Assembly (NCBI GenBank): GCA_947461495.1
Contig: CANHLV010000002.1
Span: 1 to 24,787, forward strand
Origin: Chitinophagaceae bacterium
GTDB taxonomy: Bacteria > Bacteroidota > Bacteroidia > Chitinophagales > Chitinophagaceae
Direction of reading: 5' to 3'
Length of the DNA: 24,787 bases
Position 1 is the stretch's first letter. Each line of letters starts with the position of its first letter. A program made the position numbers and the translations under genes. Shown here in pieces: positions 15,763-22,328 of this stretch. Below the pieces are notes generated by a model that had not been told where the DNA came from, ran no database searches, and worked only from the letters and a program-made list of their open reading frames with translations.

Positions 15763-16917
15763 TTATTCTGATAATGATTGATTAACAAATGCGCTGATCC
15801 AGCCGACCTGCCCGTTTTTTACAAAATAGAACTGTTTTTTTTCATAAACGCCCTCAAACTGTCGCATTATTTTCAATAACAATCCAGTTCCTGATAATAG
15901 CGCACGTTGGTCAAAAACTTTATTTACTTGTTTTACCGTAGCTGAAATTTGCTTTTTGTCGATATTATTGTCTGTAATGTTCCTAACAATGGCAGAGTCT
16001 GAAAGTGAAGCATAATCTCTATATATACGTTGATTAAATTTCACCACATCATCATATGTAATAGGAATAACCGGGTTTTCTGCTAGTTCAGGGAAAATTA
16101 AAGTAGCAGTTGCCCAAGCAATTCCTCCACTAAATGCAATGTTGTCGCTCATATTGTAAGCGTCACTTACATTAACAGCATAAGTAATTTCTTCTTCGGC
16201 AGGTCCAGAAAGGACTCGATTCATTTGTTTGTTGAAATTATCCAAGGATTTATCCTCGTCAAGTCTTTTTTCAGTTGCATTGGATATACTCTTAGTACCC
16301 CAAGTGAGTTGAAACAATTTAAAATCTTTAGTATTACCAGAGGGGAAATAACCTCCTTTTGTGTTTCCACTGCCAATATCAATTAAAAATGTAGTATATC
16401 TTTTGGCAACAGGTACAATTCCTAAATGAGATAGTTTTGCTTCATCAATAACCTCAATGGGATTCATAATGCGAGAGGACTCATTAATAGCTTTTCTAAA
16501 AGAATCAGCCATATTATTAATCCATTGTGACTTATTCTCTCTTTCTGCTACAACCTTTACGCCGCTGCTGAAAACTGTAAAAATTCGTTCTGAAGGGATT
16601 TGATAATTATTATATGCTGTATTAAATAAGCCAGTCAACCCGTTTAAAGTTTTAGTGAAAGATTCTTTGGTAAAAGAAATGAAATCCGTATTTACGGAGG
16701 TGTCTTTAATAATTCTGAAATTACCATTTTTTATACCACTTCCGGTAATTTCAATCATGCTCATTTTTACACCTTTAGAACCAACCTCGATGCCGGCATA
16801 TATATTAGCACCTTGTATTTTAGGCTTTATACTATTTTGAGCTGATGTACTCGAATAAATTATGGAAAGTAATAGACACAGAAAGTACAGACCACGTAAA
16901 TTAGTTTTGAATAGCAT
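15763..16917 (-). CDS. Exported Ppx/GppA-like (ASKHA-fold) protein
   Basis: The 384-residue product carries a signal peptide (about 1-26, ending STSAQN). A body follows whose motif order parallels cytosolic Ppx/GppA phosphatases: YAGIEVGSKGVKMSMIEI (40-57, phosphate-1) and IEVIDEAKLSHLGI (154-167, aligning with the catalytic-Glu segment; Glu159). Then come FLIDIGSGNTKGGYF (177-191, phosphate-2), QLTWGTKSI, AFSGGIAWATATL (261-273, adenosine-type loop) and LLSGTGLLLKIM near 350. An actin-like phosphatase fold outside the cytoplasm is unusual. It may hydrolyse exported polyphosphate or another phosphoanhydride, or be a ligand-binding relic. It heads the cluster, 37 nt before the membrane coiled-coil gene. 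The fold call rests on motif order by eye. Confidence 0.75.
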   Translation of the reverse strand: MLFKTNLRGLYFLCLLLSIIYSSTSAQNSIKPKIQGANIYAGIEVGSKGVKMSMIEITGSGIKNGNFRIIKDTSVNTDFISFTKESFTKTLNGLTGLFNTAYNNYQIPSERIFTVFSSGVKVVAERENKSQWINNMADSFRKAINESSRIMNPIEVIDEAKLSHLGIVPVAKRYTTFLIDIGSGNTKGGYFPSGNTKDFKLFQLTWGTKSISNATEKRLDEDKSLDNFNKQMNRVLSGPAEEEITYAVNVSDAYNMSDNIAFSGGIAWATATLIFPELAENPVIPITYDDVVKFNQRIYRDYASLSDSAIVRNITDNNIDKKQISATVKQVNKVFDQRALLSGTGLLLKIMRQFEGVYEKKQFYFVKNGQVGWISAFVNQSLSE

Positions 16918-16967
16918 TTTAATAGGTTATTTATTAGAAATACTAAGATACTCTATGAAAATTCAAA

Positions 16968-17074
16968 ATCCACATTAATTGGAAGAAATCTTTTAAATAA
17001 ATATTTTATTTTATTTTAAGTAATTGATTTTTAATTTTATATGAATATTATTGAAAATAAAATTAAATGTGGAT
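16968..17074. repeat. AT-rich gap with distant inverted repeat upstream of the cluster
   Basis: The 165-nt gap between the cyclophilin and the exported Ppx-like gene is over 80% A/T. ATCCACATTAATT (16968-16980) and AATTAAATGTGGAT (17061-17074) are imperfect reverse complements with about 80 nt between. On the minus strand TATCTTAG (around 16950) is a one-mismatch -7 box for the cluster, without a good -33 box. Confidence 0.4.
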
Positions 17075-17082
17075 AATTTAAC

Positions 17083-17532
17083 CTATTCATTTAAAGTTAC
17101 TTCAACCATGATATCGCCTTGCTGAATCTTGTCAATAATATCCAGTCCTTCTGTAACTCTACCAAAACAAGTATGAACGCCATCTAGGTGTTTGGTATTA
17201 GCCCTATTATGACAGATGAAAAATTGTGATCCTCCAGTATTTAGACCTCGGTGTGCCATAGAAAATACACCACGGTCATGTATCTGCTTGCTTCCACTTG
17301 TTTCACAACGAATGGCATAGCCGGGTCCACCTGCACCCGTACCATCAGGGCAGCCACCTTGAACCACAAATTCATGTATTACTCTATGGAATGTCAATCC
17401 GTTATAATATCCAGAACGTATCAGTTTTTTGAAATTTTCAGCAGTTGCAGGTGCATCATCATCGTATAATTCAAATATTAGCAATCCTTTGTTAGTTAAC
17501 ATTTTGCCTGTAGTCAATTTAATTTCACTCAT
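17083..17532 (-). CDS. Cyclophilin-type peptidylprolyl cis-trans isomerase
   Basis: The 149-residue cytosolic cyclophilin speeds proline isomerisation during folding. It shows FHRVIHEFVVQGG with the catalytic Arg, the GTGAGGPGYAI loop, FSMAHRGLNTGGSQFFI and HLDGVHTCFGRV. It has the short bacterial PpiB-like form with no signal peptide. I chose the ATG at 17532 (MSEIKLTTGKM); a TTG seven codons upstream overlaps the -7 box and is unlikely to be translated. It is upstream of, and co-directional with, the Ppx-like cluster, but a 165-nt AT-rich gap argues for separate transcription. Confidence 0.95.
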   Translation of the reverse strand: MSEIKLTTGKMLTNKGLLIFELYDDDAPATAENFKKLIRSGYYNGLTFHRVIHEFVVQGGCPDGTGAGGPGYAIRCETSGSKQIHDRGVFSMAHRGLNTGGSQFFICHNRANTKHLDGVHTCFGRVTEGLDIIDKIQQGDIMVEVTLNE

Positions 17533-17550
17533 TATTTTTATATTTTGAAG

Positions 17551-17558
17551 CAAAAATA
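17551..17558 (-). promoter_or_regulatory. -7 box (TATTTTTG) for the cyclophilin gene
   Basis: TATTTTTG on the minus strand matches TAnnTTTG and ends 18 nt before the chosen ATG. The -33 region is not clear. Confidence 0.5.
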
Positions 17559-17573
17559 ATTATTTACTCCGGA

Positions 17574-17704
17574 ATTTTCAGTTGAAATCTATTACAAGGA
17601 AAAATACTGCAACCTCAATATTTTGTTTTATTAGAAAATTGGCTAAAGTCGAAACTTTTTCATTTTTTTAATGGACAATAATAACTGCAAATGCTGAGTT
17701 AATA
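17574..17704. repeat. Degenerate second copy of the MITE-like repeat, inverted
   Basis: Twenty bases at 17579-17598 are the exact reverse complement of 13944-13963. The match extends with few differences to about 39 nt (ending CTGCAA). The far end (AACTGCAAATGC from 17683) resembles the other terminal repeat (AACTGCAAAATC). It therefore looks like a shortened, decayed relative of the 13797-13980 element, in opposite orientation, just upstream of the cyclophilin. Confidence 0.6.
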
Positions 17705-17727
17705 GGGGGCTCATGGATAAAATAAAA

Positions 17728-17753
17728 AAAACTTACAGAAAGCTGTAAGTTTT
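17728..17753. terminator. Bidirectional terminator-like hairpin
   Basis: An 11-bp perfect stem (AAAACTTACAG/CTGTAAGTTTT, 17728-17738 with 17743-17753) with an AAAG loop has A-runs before and T-runs after, so it would work in both directions. There is no protein gene on either side to claim it, which hints at a short non-coding transcript here or a lost gene. Confidence 0.7.
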
Positions 17754-17754
17754 T

Positions 17755-18030
17755 GAGGCGTTTGCCTGTTTTAGGTTAGCAACGGCCATGTAATCCAATA
17801 TCGTTTTTTGATTTTTTGCGATATTGAGAAATTTTTCCTTTCCTAAACATGATTTTTAAAGAAAGGGTACGGCTTAATTAAAGAGTTTTAAATTTTGAAA
17901 ATTATGGCTGTTACCTTCTAATAAACGAATGTTTTACTCTTTTATTTTATTTATTAACAAACATTATGGATATTATTTTTTTGATGGTCAGGCGACTCAA
18001 AAAATAAATTCATAAAAAATAAAAAAGTTT
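17755..18030. other. Gene-free stretch with several small hairpins
   Basis: No ORF of note. Small potential stems follow one another: AGGC-GTTT-GCCT (about 17757-17768), CAATATCG (17796-17803) with CGATATTG (17819-17826), and CCTTTC/GAAAGG around 17840-17875. The rest is AT-rich. No known RNA family was recognised; it may be a structured RNA or decayed sequence. Confidence 0.35.
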
Positions 18031-18035
18031 CAGTT

Positions 18036-18051
18036 TGGCACAGTTATTGAA
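18036..18051 (+). promoter_or_regulatory. Sigma-54-like promoter (-24/-12)
   Basis: TGGCAC (18036-18041), five bases, then TTGAA (18047-18051) resembles the sigma-54 consensus TGGCAC-N5-TTGCW with one mismatch in the -12 part. The implied transcription start is near 18062, the foot of a perfect hairpin. An enhancer-binding regulator would be needed and none is in the window. Confidence 0.5.
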
Positions 18052-18058
18052 AAGTAAC

Positions 18059-18091
18059 TAAGTGAAGAAGCCCCTAACCTTTCTTCACTTA
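18059..18091 (+). promoter_or_regulatory. 11-bp perfect hairpin at the predicted 5' end of the leader
   Basis: TAAGTGAAGAA (18059-18069) pairs exactly with TTCTTCACTTA (18081-18091) around the loop GCCCCTAACCT. It sits at the transcription start predicted from the sigma-54-like element, so the RNA would begin with a stable stem. It has no following T-run on the plus strand and is not a typical terminator. Confidence 0.7.
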
Positions 18092-18432
18092 CCTGATCAA
18101 CCAACAATCCAACTATCCCTTGAATGGCAGTAATCCATTACCATACATGGAATCCATAACAGAATAATTACAATATCCTAAAGAAAGCAATTCCTGACTG
18201 ATCATCGGGTTTTAAAATAATATGTTTGTTTTTTTTCCAAATCCTTTTATTCATCATCCATTGAAAAACTAACTAACTTGAATTAATGTAATTAATCCAT
18301 TTTGTCCGGTTTCAATTCACATTCCTTTGAAAGATCAAAGCTTGTTATCTATTTATTATTCAATTGAGATATTCAGTAGTAAGAAAAATAAATAATAATA
18401 CGCAATAGTCACCGCCAATAAATCTATATCCC
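18092..18432 (+). other. Long untranslated leader ahead of the 82-aa gene
   Basis: About 340 nt without a credible gene. It contains an 11-codon ATG frame at 18124 (MAVIHYHTWNP), which could be a leader peptide or chance, and small near-palindromes such as ATGGAATCCAT. No riboswitch family was recognised. Confidence 0.35.
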
Positions 18433-18681
18433 ATGTCAAAACCTCAAATGCTAATCCTTAATCCTATGATGGTACATCAGGATTCTCTGTTAACCATCCA
18501 AAACACCGAAGGCCATTTCGAGAATAACGACTACATTATCAAAAACGAGTTTGGAATCGTTATTCGAAAAGGGAATTTATCAAATAGTTTTTTTGGATTT
18601 CAAATTAGAATCATTGGAATGAAATCCGGTTTTTATCATTTCATCATGGGAAACCAATCAAAGCAGTTCCAGGTGATTTGA
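18433..18681 (+). CDS. Orphan 82-aa protein resembling a type IX secretion C-terminal sorting domain
   Basis: The product has no signal peptide. Its body follows the layout of Por/type A sorting domains: an NP-containing first strand (ILNPMM), DSLLTIQN, then NDYIIKNEFGIVIRKGNLSN, FGFQIRIIGMKSGFYHFIM and a final KQFQVI. In normal proteins this roughly 70-80 residue beta domain forms the extreme C-terminus of a secreted protein; here it stands alone. The preceding 350 nt show no remnant of a larger protein in frame. It is preceded by the long leader and the sigma-54-like promoter. It might be a regulator, a decoy for the secretion machinery, or a distinct small beta protein. Resemblance judged by eye. 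Confidence 0.65.
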   Translation: MSKPQMLILNPMMVHQDSLLTIQNTEGHFENNDYIIKNEFGIVIRKGNLSNSFFGFQIRIIGMKSGFYHFIMGNQSKQFQVI

Positions 18682-18767
18682 ACATTATTTAATACAGATA
18701 GATAAATAATTAAACTTATTTTTTTATCAGCCAAATAAGTTATGTACATTCACAAAAAAATGAAAAT

Positions 18768-19109
18768 ATGAAGATTTTTGTTGCCGGATTACCCTATGAT
18801 CTCGATGATGCAGAACTGGAAGAAATTTTTGAAAAATTTGGAGTAGTAGTTTCTGCAAAAGTTGCTATTGATAAAGAAACAGGAAAAAGTAAAGGTTTCG
18901 CTTTTGTTGAAATGCAAAATAGAGAGGAAGGACAAGAAGCCATAGATAGTTTACATGATATTTCATTAGGCAAAAAACCATTAGTCGTAAAAGAAGCAGA
19001 GGAAAGAGCTGCCCCTCCTCGTTCTGGTGGCGGCTTTAACAGAGGTGGAAATGGTGGAGGCGGTAATTTCAACAGAGACCGTGGTGGTTTTAATGACAGA
19101 AGAAGATAA
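18768..19109 (+). CDS. RRM RNA-binding protein with Gly/Arg-rich tail
   Basis: The 113-residue protein has one RNA-recognition motif (residues 1-78) with RNP2 (IFVAGLP) and RNP1 (KGFAFVEM). The tail is rich in Gly, Arg, Asn and Phe, including GGGFNRGGNGGGG. Such small glycine-rich RRM proteins are common in Bacteroidota and cyanobacteria and are often cold-induced or act as RNA chaperones (established for relatives; not shown here). Its stop lies only 8 nt from the stop of the convergent transpeptidase gene, leaving no room for a terminator. Confidence 0.94.
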   Translation: MKIFVAGLPYDLDDAELEEIFEKFGVVVSAKVAIDKETGKSKGFAFVEMQNREEGQEAIDSLHDISLGKKPLVVKEAEERAAPPRSGGGFNRGGNGGGGNFNRDRGGFNDRRR

Positions 19110-19117
19110 TGCCTCAA

Positions 19118-20728
19118 TTATAAAACAGGCTTATCTAAAATCATTTTCAGTAATCTTTTATTCAATTCATATACATCATCTCTGAATTGTAATGTTCCTT
19201 TATTATCCACCCAACTTGTGAGATAGGTGATATAAACAGGTAGTGGATTTTTTATAACCACATATTTTTCAGTACCAGCTGACATCGCTGCTACAATTTT
19301 ATCATCATCCCATTTTTCATCATTTTTCAATAAATATTTTGCAAGCATCATTGGTTCTGCCAATCTGATACAACCATGACTAAATGCCCTTTTATCAGAT
19401 TCAAACAATGATTTTGATGGTGTATCATGAAGATAAATACTATGTGAATTTGGAAACAAAAACTTTACGAGTCCAAGCGCATTATCGGCACCAGGTAATT
19501 GCCTAACTCCCCCATCATGCCATTCCATATGATGCTTGTTTAAATAATTCGGATTTCTTTTTATAGCCGGTAAAATTTCTTTTTTTAATATACTGGCGGG
19601 TATGTTCCAATAAGGACAGAACACTACATATTTTATTTCCCCACTGAAAATAGCTGTCCGATTTTTACTTTTACCAACAACAATTTTCATATCCCATTGT
19701 AAGCTATCATGTTCAAACAAATGAACCCTATATTCAGGAATGTTGATTAATAAATAAGCATGCCCCAATTCTACAGGTAACCACCTGCAACGTTCCATGT
19801 TTACAATAATATCTTCAATTCTCTTTTCAACAGGAATATTTAAAGATGTAATCAATTCAGGTGTAATCAGACCGGTTTCTTTTACACCAGTTGATTGCTG
19901 ATATGAGATGATGGCTTGTTTCAATACCGAATCAAATACATTACCAAATTCATTTTGTTTATATTCGCCAGTAATAAAGAGTCTTCGTTTTACTTTTGAA
20001 ATAGCAGTTGCTGTATCTCCTTTGTCATATTTTTTTTTAATATTTTCTATTATCAACCAGCCGCCTTGAAGCTTAATTGTCGCAAACCTTTGTAGTTGTT
20101 TTTTTAGTAAATCATATTGATAATAAACTGGAGTTTTTTCTAAAACATCTTTTCCTTTCAACAATGAATCTAAAAGTTCTGAATAGCTACTTTCTTTTCT
20201 GGGTAAGTACCAGTTAATGGCAGTTAGCTGTTGTTTACTTAGTCCATTCCAAGCCAATTTTGCATAACTTAAATATTGAGCTGTAAGCATGATCTCAAGT
20301 TGATTTTTTTTTATCGGATCGACCTCATAACCTTCTTTTAAAAGAATCAATTTTTCTTTGTATAAAATTTTATCAGGCAAGCCATCAGATTGGATATTAA
20401 TCACACTGTTATATAGATGCTGCGCAGGTTCGGTCATTTCGGATTTATCAAACCATGCCAAAGCATATTTTCTTTTTTTATAAAAAATATTCAATTCAGT
20501 TGAAATTGTTTTGAATTTAGGAAAGCTATCAATGAATTTTACAATATCATTGCTATCTAAAATGATTTCATTCGTTTTGATAAAACTTCCCGGAATACTT
20601 AAATCAGGGATGCGACCTGCAGGCTGGATATGATTACATTCCTTAGTTTGTTTGTGGTTGTCATTACTGCAGCAGACAATTAAAATGCAAATAGAAAAAA
20701 GTGAAGCTATAAAAAATGGGGCACGCAT
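19118..20728 (-). CDS. L,D-transpeptidase, YcbB/LdtD type
   Basis: The 536-residue exported protein cross-links peptidoglycan through 3-3 bonds, or attaches partners to it. It has an N-terminal hydrophobic segment ending in two Cys (19-20), a possible but atypical lipobox. A scaffold region follows (about 70-235), then a peptidoglycan-binding stretch (about 245-290, with FDSVLKQAIISYQQSTG and GLITPELITSLN) and the YkuD catalytic domain (about 320-480). Catalytic signature residues are His434 in IYLHDTP and Cys453 in SHGCIRL. The order scaffold, PG-binding, YkuD and the length match YcbB rather than the short Ldt forms. It is downstream of a small lipoprotein gene on the same strand, with a hairpin between them, and convergent with the RRM gene. 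Confidence 0.93.
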   Translation of the reverse strand: MRAPFFIASLFSICILIVCCSNDNHKQTKECNHIQPAGRIPDLSIPGSFIKTNEIILDSNDIVKFIDSFPKFKTISTELNIFYKKRKYALAWFDKSEMTEPAQHLYNSVINIQSDGLPDKILYKEKLILLKEGYEVDPIKKNQLEIMLTAQYLSYAKLAWNGLSKQQLTAINWYLPRKESSYSELLDSLLKGKDVLEKTPVYYQYDLLKKQLQRFATIKLQGGWLIIENIKKKYDKGDTATAISKVKRRLFITGEYKQNEFGNVFDSVLKQAIISYQQSTGVKETGLITPELITSLNIPVEKRIEDIIVNMERCRWLPVELGHAYLLINIPEYRVHLFEHDSLQWDMKIVVGKSKNRTAIFSGEIKYVVFCPYWNIPASILKKEILPAIKRNPNYLNKHHMEWHDGGVRQLPGADNALGLVKFLFPNSHSIYLHDTPSKSLFESDKRAFSHGCIRLAEPMMLAKYLLKNDEKWDDDKIVAAMSAGTEKYVVIKNPLPVYITYLTSWVDNKGTLQFRDDVYELNKRLLKMILDKPVL

Positions 20729-20781
20729 TTTTTATTTAAAATTAGGATTAATACCATTACTCTTACATGATATAAAACATC

Positions 20782-20814
20782 AAACCCAGGCATTACAGAA
20801 GTAAACCCGGGTTT
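20782..20814 (-). terminator. Hairpin between lipoprotein and transpeptidase genes
   Basis: AAACCC (20782-20787) pairs with GGGTTT (20809-20814), extended by GG/CC after one mismatch. On the minus strand it is followed by GATGTTTTATAT. Probably a weak terminator of the lipoprotein gene. Confidence 0.5.
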
Positions 20815-20854
20815 AAAGATGCAATTAAAAAAACACACTTAATTTATCCTATAA

Positions 20855-21469
20855 CTAATTTTTAGACATCAGCATTCCATTGTTGAATATTTCAGCTGTT
20901 GTCTGTAATTTTTTTGAATAATCATTCAAGTCTTCAATTTGATTAAAATAATTTAATGCAACATTATTATCTCTAATTAACTCCTTCATTAATTCTGGAG
21001 AATACAAACATATTTTCCCTTCATTTCCGGCTTGAATATAAAATTCATCAATGGCTGCTCTTCCATTGAAGAATTGTTTACAATAAATGTTTAGTTTTCC
21101 TTTTACTACTCTTACTGCAAATCCAGGTAAAGTTTTTACGGCAACAAAGCTTTTTCTGCCATTGCTGAATGTATTTTGAGAAACTGCATAATGATCTTGA
21201 TTTTGATATGAGACGATTTCACTAGGCATAATTTTTATTTTACCATTTGCCAATAAATGAGGCGAAGTAAATACTCCTTTCTTCAATTCAAGGGAGTTGT
21301 AAAATACTATTGTTCCGTCTTTCTTTTTTACAAATGATGTTGACGATGTATTTGTCAGTTCTTTTTTTACCTGATCTTTATCATTTGTCATGATTTTATT
21401 TGTTGAACAGGAGCTAATTAATAATGTCCCTGCAACAAATGACGTGAAAATGGTGCTTATTTTTTTCAT
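20855..21469 (-). CDS. Small lipoprotein of unknown function
   Basis: Starting at the ATG at 21469 (MKKISTIFTSFVAG) the product is 204 residues with a lipobox LLISSC. An ATG two codons upstream is equally possible, but MKKIS gives the usual lysine-rich signal start. The mature part mixes beta-like segments (GTIVFYNSLELKKGVF, KSFVAVKTLPGFAVRVVKG) with a helical C-terminal 60 residues. No catalytic motif or family recognised. It precedes the transpeptidase on the same strand at 126 nt, so a cell-envelope role is plausible (inference from context only). Confidence 0.8.
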   Translation of the reverse strand: MKKISTIFTSFVAGTLLISSCSTNKIMTNDKDQVKKELTNTSSTSFVKKKDGTIVFYNSLELKKGVFTSPHLLANGKIKIMPSEIVSYQNQDHYAVSQNTFSNGRKSFVAVKTLPGFAVRVVKGKLNIYCKQFFNGRAAIDEFYIQAGNEGKICLYSPELMKELIRDNNVALNYFNQIEDLNDYSKKLQTTAEIFNNGMLMSKN

Positions 21470-21591
21470 ATACATAGATTTATACCATTTAAAACGATTT
21501 AATTTCTATGTTATTGTATTTGTGATGAATAATTTTTAATAAATGATATAATTGGGTTAAATTGTATCATATTAATTTACAAACAGTTTAT

Positions 21592-22323
21592 ATGAAGAAT
21601 CATATTAGTACAATAGCGATTTGTTTGGCCATTATTGCCGGACTATTTATTGCAGGAGAATCTTATAAATATAAATTCAGAGCAGCGGAAACTATTTCAG
21701 TTACGGGTATGTCTGAGAAAGATTTTACCAGCGACCTTGTTGTTTGGGGCGGTTCTTTCGGCAGAGACGCATATACGTTAAAAGATGCTTATGCAAATTT
21801 GAAACAGGATGAAAATGCCATTAAATCTTATCTGCTTTCAAAAGGTATTGCTGAAAAAGAAATTATTTTCTCTTCTGTAAGCATGAATAAAAATTATCAA
21901 AGAAAATATGATGATAAAGGAAATGAAATTAGTGCGGATTTTTCGGGTTATTCACTTACCGAAAGTGTTCGTGTAGAATCCAAAGAAATTGAAAAAGTAG
22001 AAAAATTATCAAGAGAAATTACAGAATTACTGGAAAAAGACATTCAACTCAACTCCAATACACCAGAATATTATTACACTAAATTGAATGAGTTAAAAAT
22101 CGACTTACTAGCCAAAGCGAGTGCAGATGCCAAAAACAGAGCAGAAACAATTGCAGGTAACAGCGGCTCATCTATTAAAGGCTTGAATAAAGCTACAATG
22201 GGTGTTTTCCAAATCACCGGAAAAAACCAAAATGAAGATTACAGTTATGGCGGCGCATTCAATACCAGCAGTAAATTAAAAACCGCCGTGATTACTTTAA
22301 AAGTAGACTATCGTTTAAAATAA
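21592..22323 (+). CDS. SIMPL-domain (DUF541) protein, membrane-anchored or exported
   Basis: The 243-residue product begins with an uncleaved or cleavable hydrophobic segment (about 5-22). The SIMPL/DUF541 domain follows, opening ETISVTGMSEKDFTSDLVVW and continuing with LLSKGIAEKEIIFSSVSMN, YSLTESVRVESKEIEKV and KLKTAVITLKVDYRLK. SIMPL proteins are periplasmic or surface oligomers of unclear biochemical role. I use the ATG at 21592; an in-frame TTG ten codons upstream would put polar residues before the signal and is unlikely. It is convergent with psuG, with only 5 nt between the stops. Confidence 0.9.
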   Translation: MKNHISTIAICLAIIAGLFIAGESYKYKFRAAETISVTGMSEKDFTSDLVVWGGSFGRDAYTLKDAYANLKQDENAIKSYLLSKGIAEKEIIFSSVSMNKNYQRKYDDKGNEISADFSGYSLTESVRVESKEIEKVEKLSREITELLEKDIQLNSNTPEYYYTKLNELKIDLLAKASADAKNRAETIAGNSGSSIKGLNKATMGVFQITGKNQNEDYSYGGAFNTSSKLKTAVITLKVDYRLK

Positions 22324-22328
22324 TTATC

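Noticed and set aside
17533..17553. A seven-codon TTG extension of the cyclophilin
   Set aside because: It overlaps the -7 promoter box and adds residues not typical of the family; the ATG at 17532 fits better.
13797..17704. Composite transposon carrying the Ppx-like cluster
   Set aside because: No transposase or integrase is present, no target duplication is visible, one repeat is degenerate, and a housekeeping-type cyclophilin lies inside. Recorded only as bracketing repeats.
17554..18432. tRNA, tmRNA or 6S-type RNA in the long gene-free gap
   Set aside because: No T-loop (GTTCGA) motif, CCA end or recognisable 6S bulge was seen; only small unrelated stems.
21562..21591. A ten-codon TTG extension of the SIMPL protein
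   Set aside because: It would put polar residues in front of the signal/anchor segment; the ATG at 21592 gives a normal N-terminus.
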